From Phytopythium helicoides (Eukaryota > Oomycota > Peronosporomycetes > Pythiales > Pythiaceae): a stretch of DNA of 64,000 nucleotides. Position numbers and translations under genes: made by a program. Location of the stretch: positions 62,001 through 126,000 of the forward strand of contig JANFNE010000006.1 of assembly GCA_024867545.1 (NCBI GenBank), read 5' to 3'. Below the pieces are notes generated by a model, which saw nothing but the letters and a program-made list of their open reading frames with translations, was not told the DNA's origin and ran no database searches. Of the stretch, positions 40,071 to 50,596 are shown piece by piece. Within the stretch, counting starts at the first letter, position 1. Each line of letters begins with the position of its first letter.

Positions 40071-40964
40071 CTACAGGGAGAAAGCAAACACATCGTTGGC
40101 GTTGCTGGGGAAGCTATCGCACACCATCAAACTGGAGCCATCGAGGCTACCCGACAGAGAATCGCACACTTCATCATCCGACAGCATCAACGACAGATCT
40201 TTCTCACTCACAAGACCCACCTCGTCGATCTTGTCTGCGAAGTGACTCACACTCTCCCAGTCCAGCTCCACGAGCTGCTCACACTCGACATTGCCGAGAA
40301 GCAGCGACAGCACCTCGTCATCGTCGACACCCGAGCACGACGAGGCTGGCGATACTGGCGAGAGTTTTGTGATGATCGGCGAGTATGACACACTGGCACT
40401 GGCGACTTCGATGGTGACATCCACATCCTGTAGGAGCTCCGTCGGTGGGCAGTCCGTGAGTAGTGGAAGGACATCGTCCAATGCCATTGACAGATCAAAG
40501 TCGCTCATGAGGTCGACAAATTGTTTCGGCTTCTTGTCATTGCTAGTGCTTGTGCTGTCACCAATGCTAGCGATCGATCGCTTCTTTCCAATTGACATGG
40601 GTGATGAAGCGGACAGTGACGATGGTGAGGATACACGGGTCACGTTGTGCTGCTGCACCATGGCGGCGAGCTCAGATGGGTGGCACCGACGCAACACATC
40701 GTGGCTGAACGTGCACACGATGGAGCGCGTCTTGGTCCACTTGTGGAAACCAAAGTTGTTGAGCTGTCGCTGCAGGCTCGTGAACTTGGAGTGTTTGTAG
40801 TACTTGGTGAGCACCTCTTGCTCGAGTCGGCGGGTGTCGAACACTTGGAAGAAGGATCCGTCAGGAGACCACGCGAGGATGGTCTGGTCTTCGTAGTGGA
40901 GCATGTCGTAGAGTGAGCGGAGGAACTTGGGTGCCGCTGGCGTGGAAGTTGACGTGGCGGTCAT
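40071..40964 (-). CDS. Short single-exon heat-shock-factor-type transcription factor (dispersed fourth copy)
   Basis: A 297-residue protein almost identical to the two IR3 proteins. It has two inserted residues (EVASASVSYS) and a few substitutions, such as EVLTKY for EVLAKY, LTDC for LADC and VFAFSL at the C-terminus. The HSF DNA-binding domain (residues 11-105) and acidic C-terminus are intact. It shares about 650 bp of upstream sequence with the IR3 copies but its 3' flank is unrelated, so the duplication ended near the stop codon. It carries the same silent base as the 28634 copy at the site that distinguishes the IR3 arms. Confidence 0.88.
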   Translation of the reverse strand: MTATSTSTPAAPKFLRSLYDMLHYEDQTILAWSPDGSFFQVFDTRRLEQEVLTKYYKHSKFTSLQRQLNNFGFHKWTKTRSIVCTFSHDVLRRCHPSELAAMVQQHNVTRVSSPSSLSASSPMSIGKKRSIASIGDSTSTSNDKKPKQFVDLMSDFDLSMALDDVLPLLTDCPPTELLQDVDVTIEVASASVSYSPIITKLSPVSPASSCSGVDDDEVLSLLLGNVECEQLVELDWESVSHFADKIDEVGLVSEKDLSLMLSDDEVCDSLSGSLDGSSLMVCDSFPSNANDVFAFSL

Positions 40965-41629
40965 CGTTCTTGTACTGCAGTGTGGGGTAATTGTAGTTGG
41001 TAGTTTGTGTTGGTTGACTGATTGGTGGTTTGAAGTAGTATTTTGTGGGTGTTGAGACGGGCTTATAGCTCGCTGACGCGGTGGCTAGTTGGTGGAATGG
41101 ATAGCCGTTGAGGCTTGTTGGCTTGTTGGTTTGTTGGTGGTTTGAGAAGTGAGTGAGGCGGGAGCGAGCGGCGAGCGCCATCGTCGCGGTGCTTCATGTG
41201 ACGAGACGACTGTTCTACGGAGACAGCGGGTCGCTGTTGTTGTGCTCAGATGTACATCCTTGTCATCGTCTGCCGGTGCGGCCACATGTAATTTCGGCAG
41301 GATCAGTTCCTGGATCCCGTCTGCAGGCGCTTTCGGTGGGATCAGGAAGTGGAGGACAAGGGCGTCGAACGTTCGTCGACTTGGATGCGGTGTCGTGTGT
41401 TTTGAGGGTGCTCGAGGTGGCATCTGGTGAATGCCATTGCTTACCGGGGTGCTAAATATGGCTCCGTGCCAACAAATCCAATTTCCACTTGGTTTTCGAG
41501 GCGGCTGCACGGTGTTCACCACGTGGAGAGATGGAAATGGTGGATCATTCGCGCGAGGTGTTGAGGGGAGCAGCTTTGAGCATACTGGAGTTTGTCGGGA
41601 ATGAAGAAATCTTCTCGTAGAAGACTGTC
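40965..41629. repeat. Duplicated HSF promoter region
   Basis: Homologous to 29522-30175 and, inverted, to 26292-26944. It includes the initiator at 41139-41154 and the GAACGTTC motif near 41370. It shows more substitutions than the coding part. It also serves as the upstream side of the gene at 41719. Confidence 0.9.
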
Positions 41630-41718
41630 ATCACTGCACCTGCTGCTCCGCTACGAAAATGTGCATTTTTGTGACTACTTGGTAGTCACCTCTCATCTCT
41701 CTTTCGCTCAAAACCAAA

Positions 41719-42218
41719 ATGGAGCCGACGCCGCCTCCGCCGCCGCTGCCGCCGCCGCCGCCGGCGTCGCGGCCCGAGGACGAGGAGCGCGCGGCGCTGG
41801 GCGCCAGGCGGCGGCGCGCCGACCTGCGCGAGATCCTGGCGCTGTTCCACGCCGAGGGCGCGAGCGCGGGCGCGTGGGGCGAGCTGTGGGCGGCGACGCT
41901 GGCCGAGGCGCAGGAGGACCAGCGCCGCCAGCGGCTCGACAAGAAGCGCAAGCGGCGGCCGGGCGAGCGCGAGCCGCCGGCGCCGCCTGGACGACGACCG
42001 GGGCCGCCCCCCAGCGACGGCAAGCGGCCTCGACCGGTGCGTTTTGAGTGGCAGGGCTTGGCGGTGGGTGGAGGCTGACGGAAGAGGTGGCGCAGCCGTC
42101 GGCGACCGACTCGGAGCCGAGCAAGCTGGGGAGGCCCGGCAGGTTCCAGGCCAAGGGCGTGGGAGGACCCAAGGGATCCAAGCTCATGCAGAAGCTCGGC
42201 GGCGGCGCGCGTGGCTGA
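41719..42218 (+). CDS. Small basic proline-rich protein, two exons, function unknown
   Basis: Not recognised. Exons 41719-42036 and 42096-42218 (59-bp intron, CGCAG acceptor) give 146 residues. The N-terminus is a polyproline run. Residues about 25-70 form an amphipathic, Arg-rich helix (RRRRADLREILALFHAEG, WGELWAATLAEAQ), followed by KKRKRRPGERE, a likely nuclear localisation signal. The C-terminus GRFQAKGVGGPKGSKLMQKLGGG is glycine- and lysine-rich. Probably nuclear or nucleic-acid associated (inference). Without splicing the frame ends at 42078 with an unrelated tail. The stop is only 52 bp from the stop of the convergent TIR gene. Confidence 0.55.
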
Positions 42219-42270
42219 ATCAGTGTACTCTTTTACAGTTAAAACAGAGATAATGGGCAATGGAGCACGC

Positions 42271-45200
42271 TCACGAGATGCTGGCGCGAGTGGTGACGCT
42301 GCTCGCAGACCGCCGAGAGTGGGTCAACAGCTGCCGGGCGGCTGCGAACGCCGCCAGGTTCAGCACTTGGTAGGAGTCCTTGCCCCGAAGCCCACGTACG
42401 AGCTCGGAGAACCCGCGGCCGTAGCTCAGGTCGTCCGAGAACACGTACGGCCGCCCGCCGTCCTTCTCGAGCAGCCGGAGGACGTCCGCGTCCAGGAGCT
42501 TCGAGCGCTTGGAGTAGTAGACCGGCACGATTGTCTTGCCCTTGTCCTCCGCGAACGCGAGCTGGTCGCTCACGAGCTCCGTCTTGACGCTCTGCTCGGA
42601 CAGCACGACAAGGAACACGGAACTCTGCAGAATCGCGTCCTTTGCTGCCAGAATACGCTCCTTCATGCTCGACACGTTCGTCATCGAGTCAACGATGATC
42701 GACAACTGTTGCCGGCGCAGCTCATTGCAGAGACGAGTGACAAAGTCGCGGTGACAGTCGCCATGACTCACAAAGATCGTGAACGCGGGACCCACAAAAT
42801 GCTGTTTCCGTCCGCTGCCTCGCGCAATCACTGCGTCCACGACCTCGTCCAGTGATTGCTTGTGGTTCGAACTCTCGTCTCGGAAGGTTCGCGCGAGCCT
42901 TCGGCTTGGCGGAGTGATGGCAGAGTGACGAAGCTGCATGACTGGGGATAGTTGCGAGCCGAGCATCCCGTTATGCGCAGGCGACAATAGCGAAGAGGAG
43001 CGACGCTCATCGCTTCCTGTCAGTCTGACATGCATCTCGGACTCGAGTGGCGCAAACGAGAAGAACCGATTCCCTCCTCCAAGGCGATGGAGCTCCACTT
43101 CGTCACGCAGACCATCAATGAGGCTGCGAAGACTAGCCTGGAACTTCTCATCGTCAATCTCGAACTCAACGTGCTCCACAATGGTGCTGTCCGAATCGGT
43201 TGTCTCGGAAGACAGATAGCTGTGGCTAGATGTCACTGCTTGACCGAAGGGGACGATCTGTCGGGTGTAAATGTACACTTGTAGCTCCTCCGACACGCTG
43301 AACGCTTCGCATGACATTGGGACGACTAGACAAGTAAACACCAAATGAGTTTCCCAGCATTCCGCATCGAGCTATGCAAACTCGTCACGTACCAGGGATT
43401 TCCAGCGCTTTAGCGTACACAAGCTCTTCCATGGCGATAGACTGCTCATACCCTTGGCTGAGCATGCAGACGAGGGCAGACGCTTGCTCGATCACATCCT
43501 TCGAAAGTTGAATATCGTCGTCGTCTTCCCTCATATAAACCGTGATGAAATTCTGCTCAATACCAAGGCGCACTCGATTGGCAAATGTTCGGAACGCAGG
43601 CTCGAACGATAGCACAACATCGACGCAGCCTCCTGCGACCTTGACGGCGTATTGCAACTCTGCTGACGCACAGCACTCAATAGCTCGCCGTCCTTGCCCA
43701 TTCATCGCGTATATATCTGCTTGGCCTTCGACCAGCAGTGCCAGTGCAACATCACGGTGGCCGAGTCGCAGCGCAATATGGAGTGGCGTGTCATGGTTCT
43801 CGTTCTCGACTCGTTCGTTCGCGTTGACACCAGCCGACACAAACAGTTCGACACATGGACCTCCGATAAGGCCACCGAGAACACCAAAGGCGAGTGGGGT
43901 AAGCCCGTCATGGTCTGCCAGCCTTGGATCAGCATCGTGCGCAAGAAGTTCCTTGACTGCAGTCTCGTAGTTGTGGCGTGCAGCCCAGTGTAGAGGTGTA
44001 CGGCCATGACTGTCCTTAGCATTTACATCCGCGCCCTTGTCAAGAAGCGCAGTGATGACGTACGTCCTGCCCATGACTGCCGCCCAGTGCAAAGGCGTAC
44101 GGCGGTTGACGCCGTCTTGGAACTCTCCGAGAACGTTTGGGTCTACCTCCCACGCTAGCAAGTGGCGCACGGTGGCCAAATCGCCAGCTGCAGCAGCTTC
44201 GTGCAATGGAGTCAGCGCCACATCGGCACCCCAGTCAGCGAGTGCGCTTGCCAATTCTCTTCGGCCATTTAGCTGAGCACGCTGCAGCACAGTCGTGCTC
44301 ATAGCGTCCCCTTTGCCTGGCACAACGAGGATGTTGGCGCGATGGTAGATCAAACTCTCTACCACGTCGACTGCATCACATAAGAATATCGGCGTGACTC
44401 GCATCGACTTGGAAAAGAAGCTCGTACGAGCAAGCACATCAAGGTTGGCGCCAAACTTGACGAGAAGATCGATCACATCGGTGTGTCCATGCTCGGCTGC
44501 AACATGCATGGGTGACCCAAGTACATGTGCAATATTACGGAAGCGAAGCTGGCACATGTCATACAGCAGCTCAAGGTCAAACGACGCACCTGAGGTTTTG
44601 TCCAAGAAGTTCGGGTTGATGCCGGCTTCTAGCAACATCTCAACAAGCTCAACGTCTCCGGCACGACACGCCACGTGCAGTGGGTTTCGGGTTCGATGAG
44701 CGAAAGCCCAGAATATCAGCATTGGTGTATTGTACATGCGTGTCAGCAGCATCTCGAGCTTGAGCTGTGAGCCGAGAACATTTTGGGCGTGGCGAAGAAG
44801 TCTCCCAACGCGAACATGGTCTCCGTTCAAGGTGGCTTCATGGAGCGCGTATCGGAGCGTTCGCTCGAGAGTTCGCACCGATGATCCAAGCTGCATTTCC
44901 TGGGCCAGTGTCAGATACGTTGTTTCGGCAGCATTCGAACGCAGAATCGGCGTGCTGACGTCGTCACTCGACGTTTTAGCATGCCCTGAAGCCGTCAAGC
45001 GGGAGCTGGAGGAGGATCCCGAAAGCGAGACCAGGTCCTCTTCTTCGAGTCCAGCTCCCAGTTGTAGCTGCTGGTGCGCTCGGAGCCGGTCGAACTCCCG
45101 CGTCTGCAGCATAATACTCGCTGCCGATAACACGACGAGAAGGTTTTCTGTCTGCAATAGGTTGAGCGTGTCGTGCGACGTGAGCTCGCCGAAGGCCCAG

Positions 45201-45724
45201 TAGATGCTGCCGTATAGCAGCACGACCCACGCGAGCGAGAAGGTCTGGAAGATGACCACGACCTCGCAGAAGTACAGCACCGGCGTGTGTGCGAGCGTGT
45301 ACCTCCGCGGTCCTGCGACTGCAGCAGGCGGCGAGCTCGCCGGCGCACGGGCTTCGGGTACCGAGGAAGGTCTTCCATCCCCCTTGTCCTTTCCAGCAGT
45401 CTCGGCCTCGTTTGCAGCGCTCGGGGCCTCCGCTTGACTTGAGGGCGCCGCGTCCGGCCCGTTGGCCACGTAGAGCGCCACGAATGGCAGCGCTGAGACG
45501 CCAAGCAGCACGTTGAGCAGCTGGATGGACGCCCAAATCCACAGCACGAGCGTCTTCTCCTGCGACAGCGCGACGAGCAGCGCCAGCGACGCGGCCGACA
45601 GCAGCGTCGACACGGCCACGCGCCGCGCGTAGTACGTGTTCGACCACTGAAAGGCTGCGTCCAGCGCGCGCCAGGCGCTCGCGAGCCGCGCGGACGGCGC
45701 AGGCGGCGGCGCCGCGTCCTCCAT
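42271..45724 (-). CDS. Membrane-anchored ankyrin protein with two tandem TIR domains, two exons
   Basis: Exons 45724-43393 and 43325-42271 join in phase to 1128 residues. Four hydrophobic segments lie in the first ~220 residues ([66 protein letters not shown]). Ankyrin repeats occupy about 340-680 ([65 protein letters not shown]). A TIR-like domain follows at about 698-805 ([37 protein letters not shown]), crossing the intron. A clearer TIR domain lies at about 958-1095 ([28 protein letters not shown]). TIR domains assemble into signalling complexes and many cleave NAD+. By eye, domain 1 keeps Glu at the catalytic position (MEEL) while domain 2 has Gln (SDQL). A sensor or stress-signalling role is inferred. 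The frame is open to 46102; 45724 is chosen for its context and composition. Confidence 0.78.
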
Positions 45725-46998
45725 GGCGGCGGTGCTCGAGTGGGTGCAATTGAGAAAATCAACTGTTTTTGACCAATGGCCGCGCGTCGGAAGAGCGAGT
45801 TGAAGCTGACTGACGAGGGTGGGAAAGAAAAAAGCGAGCATGGAGGCGAATACCTGGGGTTGGATGTGGTAGTGGTGGTGGAGGCACCACTGGCTGCTTC
45901 CGTTGCTGGGCATGACGTGAAGATCTTGCTGCCAGAGGAGGAATGAGAAGCTGCTCGCATTGTTTTTGTTTTTTGTTTGTTGGATTTTCAGGAATTTGCT
46001 CGACAGGCTGGTGTTGCGAATGGCTTCACTTCCCTGCATTGCTATCGCTTTGTTGCCACGTGACCACCTCACGTGCATGGGTGAAGAAGATTGCAAGGGC
46101 ATCTTGCATCCTCAACTGCAGCCTTCCGGTCGCTTTCAGCGTCGGAGGCGATCCATGTTATTATTTTTAGCGCCTGCAATGCCGCTGGCGCCGAGATGGC
46201 TCCATGAATCTTGCGCTCGCATTCCTGTTGTGGTGGGCGACCGACCAGTTGGCATGCCATCCCACGAGCTTTTTTACTCGTGGCAGCAGCGGCGGCGCTT
46301 CATGATTGGAGGTTCGGTCCGACACCGAATATTCTGGAAGGGCGTCCCATGGCTTTTTTGCTGGCCTTTCAAGTCGTCCAAGCATCGTGCTTTGATGCGC
46401 GACGCCACGTCGAAGAGCAGCCAGCAAGCATCTCGCTTCGCGTCCTACATGCTCGGCCTACCTTCACCCTGGTGATGATACAGCGCTCGGGTGTTGCGAC
46501 ACGTGCGCTTTATCAAATTAGGGGTTCAAGGTAAGTCATCGATTTCTACAGTTCATTTCCACTTGTTTTTCCGTAAAATCATGCACCATTTCAGCCATGC
46601 ATGCTTTTTCCAAATCACGGTGGAAACGACCAGCGAGCGACTGTGCGAAAAAAACAGTTCGGACGTTCCAAAATCCGCAGCTTGGATTCACAAAGCTGCA
46701 AAGCTCTACAGACATTTTCCGCGATACTAGGCGGCCGCGGCCGACAAGTACCAATCAACCAGACAAGAAGCCGTCGAGGAAGCGCGGAAGGGCCGGCGGA
46801 AGTGCTGGGCCTCGCCGCGAGAGAAGCCGTCGACCAGGGAGAGCGCGTCGGTAGGACGCCCGACCTCCGCACCGCCGCGCACCACTAAGGGGGCGCCACC
46901 TGCAGCCGCTCGCGCCGCGAATTAGCGCGCCATTCCGAGCGACAGCAGCGACCGAAACAGAAAACAGAGAGAGACAGGCGGCGCGCTGGATCGCGGCC
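45725..46998. other. Intergenic region between the TIR gene and the canonical HSF
   Basis: About 1.27 kb. No supported coding frame. GC-rich from about 46730, with a palindromic GCGGCCGCGGCC tract near 46731, leading into the HSF leader. Confidence 0.5.
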
Positions 46999-49110
46999 AT
47001 GGCCAAGCGCATCCGAGTGGCCAAGGGGGACGCGGACGCCGCGGTGCCGACGGCGACGCCCCCGCCCAGCGTGGCGGTCAAGGGCGGCGCGACCGCGGCG
47101 GCCGGCAGCAAGGGAAAGGCGGCGGCGAGCGCCAACGGGGACACCAAGCACGTGATGCTGCCGGCGTTCCTGTCCAAGACGTTCGAGATCTTCAGCATGC
47201 CCGAGTTCGCCAACATCTGCGGATGGAACGCCAGCGGAGACACCATCATCGTGGCGCAGCTCGAGGCCTTCGTGGCCATGGTGCTGCCGCGTTTCTTCAA
47301 GCACCGCAACTTCCCCTCGTTCGTGCGCCAGCTCAACCTGTACGGCTTCCACAAGACCGTGCTCGACTCGAAGCGACTCGAGTTCCAGCACCCGTACTTT
47401 AAGCGCGACCGACCCGACCTGCTGCACCACATCAAGCGCAAGGTATCGTCCTCCAGCAACAGCAGCAACAGCCAGGCGCTCGTCAACGCGAACGGACAGG
47501 TGGGGCTTTGGATTACCCTCCATTACACTGGCTATGGTCGCTGACGCAATGGATCCTATTAGAGCTCGCGATTGGACGCACACCGCGAGATCTCGGACAC
47601 GCTGCTGCGTGAGATGAAGGAGCTGCGGCACCGTAGCGACGTTATGGAGAAGCGGCTGCGGGAGCTCGAGATCGACAATGCGGTACGTTCGTTCTGCAAA
47701 AGGTGTCGCTTTAACGGGTTGAACGGGTTGATACTAATTCCTTGAAATGCCTGTAGATTGTTCGGAGCGACAACGTAAAGCTGTGGAAGCACCTAGAAGC
47801 CGCAAAGGACAAGCAGATGATCATGCAGGAGAAGATGAAGAAGATCATGTGGATATTGTACCAGATCTACCGCGGCAAGCACCCGGCGATGCCCAAGCTG
47901 TCGGGCAACGAATCCAGCGCTGTCATCAGCGAAGAGTAAGTGATGTCGTGCATTGGTTGTTTGCTTGTTGTCTGCTGCTGCATTGCTTGGAAGAAAGTTT
48001 CGGCCTTTTTCTAAATGCTACGGCTCTGTATGACTGCATGCATGCGCACCTCTGGACGTGGATCTCATGATAGCTATATCAATAGCAGCATGCTCGGCCC
48101 CAAGGAGTTCCGCGAAGTGCTGCGCTTCCTGGCGATGGACGAGCCTCCGATGCTCCCAGACTCTATGTCAACCGATGTTGCCGCACCAAGTCAAGTATCG
48201 CGGAAGCGGAAGTTTGTCGAAGTTCCTGTCGACGGGGCAGACCTTGTGACGCTAGATGGTACCGAGTCTTCCCGAAACCTAGGTGACACACTCGCTTTCA
48301 TTTTGTGGGGGCGAGGTCAAATGTCTTGATTGGGGGTCATGCTGACAATGGTTTATGGGCGATGCAGATTCAAACTCTCTGCTCGAAGTGTCGAGCCCCG
48401 TTTCAGCCAATTCTCTGGCGATGACTGTGCCGAATAGTTCGGTGCCGATGATCTCACAGGAAGAGCACCGAAACAACGTGCTGAGCTTGTTCTCGCCGTT
48501 GAGTGTGTCTCCACGCGCCAATTCATCTGTTTCGACTAATGGTGTGACGTCTGCACCGATGGGCCTTGCGCTGACCAACGGCACTCCGACTCTCAAGCCT
48601 GTCGTGCCTCCTACGACTTCTGTATCTCCGATCCCACCGCCAACATCTCTGGGAACGGACCTTATCACCAATGGCGTCGCAGCGGCTTCACCCCAGCCAA
48701 TGGGGCTGATCGACGAGGATCTGCCTCTCCTAAGCGACTCGGAGGGATACACATTCGGCGACGGAGAAGAGGTACCGTATCTAGCACTTCTGGATTTGCT
48801 GCGGTCGAGTGGCGAAGCATATTCATAGGATGTCGCTCGATGCGGTTCCTCTTAGCAGCATGTCATGAAGAAGCTCGAGGATTTCGAGACGTCTCTACTG
48901 GATGAGTACGACGTCTCTTGCCTTGACACGCTGCTTCAGGTTCGTGATAATTGATGTCGAGACATCTATTCAATGTGATCTGATGGCTTGTGGACTGGTG
49001 CATTGCAGCAACTGAAGAACTCTGCTGGAGATAAAGCTGCCGCGTTGCCTCCAGTAGACCCCGAGGAGATCTTCGTTGGCCCCGACGACGCGTCGTCGCA
49101 CACGTCGTAA
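46999..49110 (+). CDS. Canonical heat shock transcription factor, seven exons
   Basis: Exons 46999-47499, 47563-47682, 47757-47935, 48074-48282, 48368-48771, 48859-48939 and 49009-49110 join in phase to 531 residues. The DNA-binding domain is residues about 52-150: LPAFLSKTFEIF, CGWNASGDTIIV, recognition helix FPSFVRQLNLYGFHK, and FQHPYFKRDRPDLLHHIKRK. Exons 2 and 3 encode a heptad-type coiled coil (HREISDTLLREMKELRHRSDVMEKRLRELE, then WKHLEAAKDKQMIMQEKMKKI), the HR-A/B trimerisation region. A basic RKRK cluster near residue 325 may be a nuclear signal. The C-terminal half is Ser/Pro-rich, ending in acidic segments (DEDLPLLSDSE, FETSLLDEYDVSCLDTLLQ) like HSF activation domains. This is the only trimer-type HSF in the window, in contrast to four short single-exon copies. 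Confidence 0.9.
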
Positions 49111-49550
49111 GGGGATGGATGGTGTACAAATCTGACGCGACTACACTACACGAAGCCACGCTAGCCTCCGCATGGCGATCGATCTACGTTTTATGTTGAA
49201 AGTGCCCAGCTCAAGTCAAGCGGCTGGGGTCTTGCTGCTCGCACTGCACTGCGCACGAGCAGGGGCTGCTGCCGCCAATCTCCAGCGGGCAAACCCTGTG
49301 CGTGCTCAGCCAGCACACAGGACGCGAGCGCTCGCTCGCATCGGCTCGACAAGCAGAAAAAAGACAGCTTTATTTAATTAACTGAGCAGCGCTACACCTC
49401 GTTCGCTACGGCATGCTACGCCTCGTTCGCCATGTGCTTGCCTGCGTCCAGCAGTTTCCACGTCTGTCCTGCTTGGCTTCAACACGCGAGCATATCCAAC
49501 ATGTCGCCTGAGTTCATGCAGCGCACGACTTTCCCTGCCCACTCGCTTGG
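49111..49550. other. Intergenic region, nothing recognised
   Basis: 440 bp between the 3' ends of the canonical HSF and the FLASH-like gene, with repeated TACGC/CCTCGTTCGC words near 49390-49430 but no gene. Confidence 0.5.
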
Positions 49551-49838
49551 TCACCGGCCAGGTCCCCGCGCCGACTTGCCCGCCAGCTCGTCTCGCAGGC
49601 GCTGAATCTCGCGGTCCTTGCGGCGCAGCTCGGTCTGCGCCGTGGCGAAGAGCGTCGACAGGTTGCGCTCGAGCGTCAGGTTGGCGTCGCCCAGGCGCGC
49701 GTTCTCTCGCTGCAGGCGCGCGAGCTCGGCCCTCAGCCGCTCGGCCTCCCGCTCGGCCTCGGCCTTCTGCGCTTGCGCGTCTCTGGCGCTCAGCGCGCCC
49801 ACCGACGTGTCCAGGTCTCCATACAGGTCGTCGCTCAT
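49551..49838 (-). CDS. Small coiled-coil protein resembling the N-terminus of FLASH/CASP8AP2
   Basis: A 95-residue protein, MSDDLYGDLDTSV followed by an uninterrupted coiled coil from about residue 20 to 85. The segment NLTLERNLSTLFATAQTELR followed by RKDREIQRLRDEL resembles the conserved N-terminal stretch of animal FLASH (CASP8AP2): Asn-x-Ser-x-Leu, Thr-Ala, Glu, Arg-Lys-Asp-x-Glu-Ile. The acidic DLYGDLD start also fits. In animals this part of FLASH binds Lsm11 to process replication-dependent histone mRNA 3' ends. Similarity was judged by eye and coiled coils can mislead, so the assignment is tentative. It is only 51 bp from the start of the divergent gene at 49890, and the longer frame beyond 49838 lies antisense to that gene. 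Confidence 0.5.
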   Translation of the reverse strand: MSDDLYGDLDTSVGALSARDAQAQKAEAEREAERLRAELARLQRENARLGDANLTLERNLSTLFATAQTELRRKDREIQRLRDELAGKSARGPGR

Positions 49839-49889
49839 GGCAGCTCGAGCGAATTGGCTATTATTTTGCTGGCCATCACCTCGATCGAG
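49839..49889. promoter_or_regulatory. 51-bp gap between divergent start codons
   Basis: The whole space between two divergent ATGs. It contains ATTGGCTATT (a CCAAT box on the minus strand) and little else, so each gene's promoter must overlap the other's leader or coding sequence. Confidence 0.6.
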
Positions 49890-50492
49890 ATGGACGCGCG
49901 GTGCATCAAGTTCTGGGAGGACGGGCAGGCGCTGGTGGCGAGCGCTGGGGACGCAGCGCGTGCCGCGCAGACGCAGGGCAAGGTGCTCAAGGAGCTGCGC
50001 ACCATGAGCCGCTTCCTGCAGAAGAACCAGGGCGCGCGCTTCAGCGACAGCGCGCAGAGCAAGCTCGTGGACGCCGTGGGGCACTACGTGGCGTTCGCCA
50101 AGCCGCTGCGCGCCATGGACGGCGGCATGGCGCTGCTCGAGGCCGTGTTCCAAGTGGTCAAGGACGGACTCGCCATGCCCTTCAACGTCATGGGCAGCAA
50201 GCAGAAGAAGCGCCTCATGAAGTGGTACAACGAGCTCATCGCGATCGTCGGAGGCGACCCCGACGCCGACGGGATCGAGATCCACGTCGACCCGGAGATC
50301 GAGTGGAGCGTGCTGGCCATCGACGACGACGGGTACCTGTCGCTCATGAACATCGAGAGCGGCGAGACGAGCGAGAGCTTCCAGGTCAAGAAGAAGAGCA
50401 AGGAGTTCAAGCAGATCCAGAAGGCGCTCGAGGACAAGGACGTCACCGTCGTGACCGTCGGGGACGACATCACCGACATCCGCGTCGAGTAG
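49890..50492 (+). CDS. Protein with an eIF5A-C-like OB-fold domain and a novel helical N-terminus
   Basis: A 200-residue single-exon protein. Residues about 135-200 (WSVLAIDDDGYLSLMNIESG, FKQIQKALEDKDVTVVTVG) resemble the C-terminal OB-fold domain of eIF5A and its relative, the Woronin-body protein Hex1: a DGYLSLM strand, Gly-Glu-Thr turn, acidic helix and Val-rich last strand. The eIF5A N-terminal SH3-like domain with the hypusine loop is missing. Instead residues 1-125 look helical (VLKELRTMSRFLQKNQG, LLEAVFQVVKDGLAMPF, KKRLMKWYNELIAIVGG). Function unknown; nucleic-acid or ribosome contact is possible. The frame is open upstream, but the ATG at 49890 is preferred because the upstream part overlaps the divergent FLASH-like gene. 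Confidence 0.6.
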   Translation: MDARCIKFWEDGQALVASAGDAARAAQTQGKVLKELRTMSRFLQKNQGARFSDSAQSKLVDAVGHYVAFAKPLRAMDGGMALLEAVFQVVKDGLAMPFNVMGSKQKKRLMKWYNELIAIVGGDPDADGIEIHVDPEIEWSVLAIDDDGYLSLMNIESGETSESFQVKKKSKEFKQIQKALEDKDVTVVTVGDDITDIRVE

Positions 50493-50596
50493 AAGAAAGC
50501 GCGCGCGCCGACGATAGAATGCACCATTTGTACGCGAGGCGCTGCCGCGCCTATCGCAACCTTGTTATATCTCGAGACTTTACGTGTTGCTGCTCA

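Noticed and set aside
42871..42890. GGTTCGAACTC resembling a tRNA T-loop
   Set aside because: Lies within the TIR coding exon, with no matching acceptor stem or anticodon arm.
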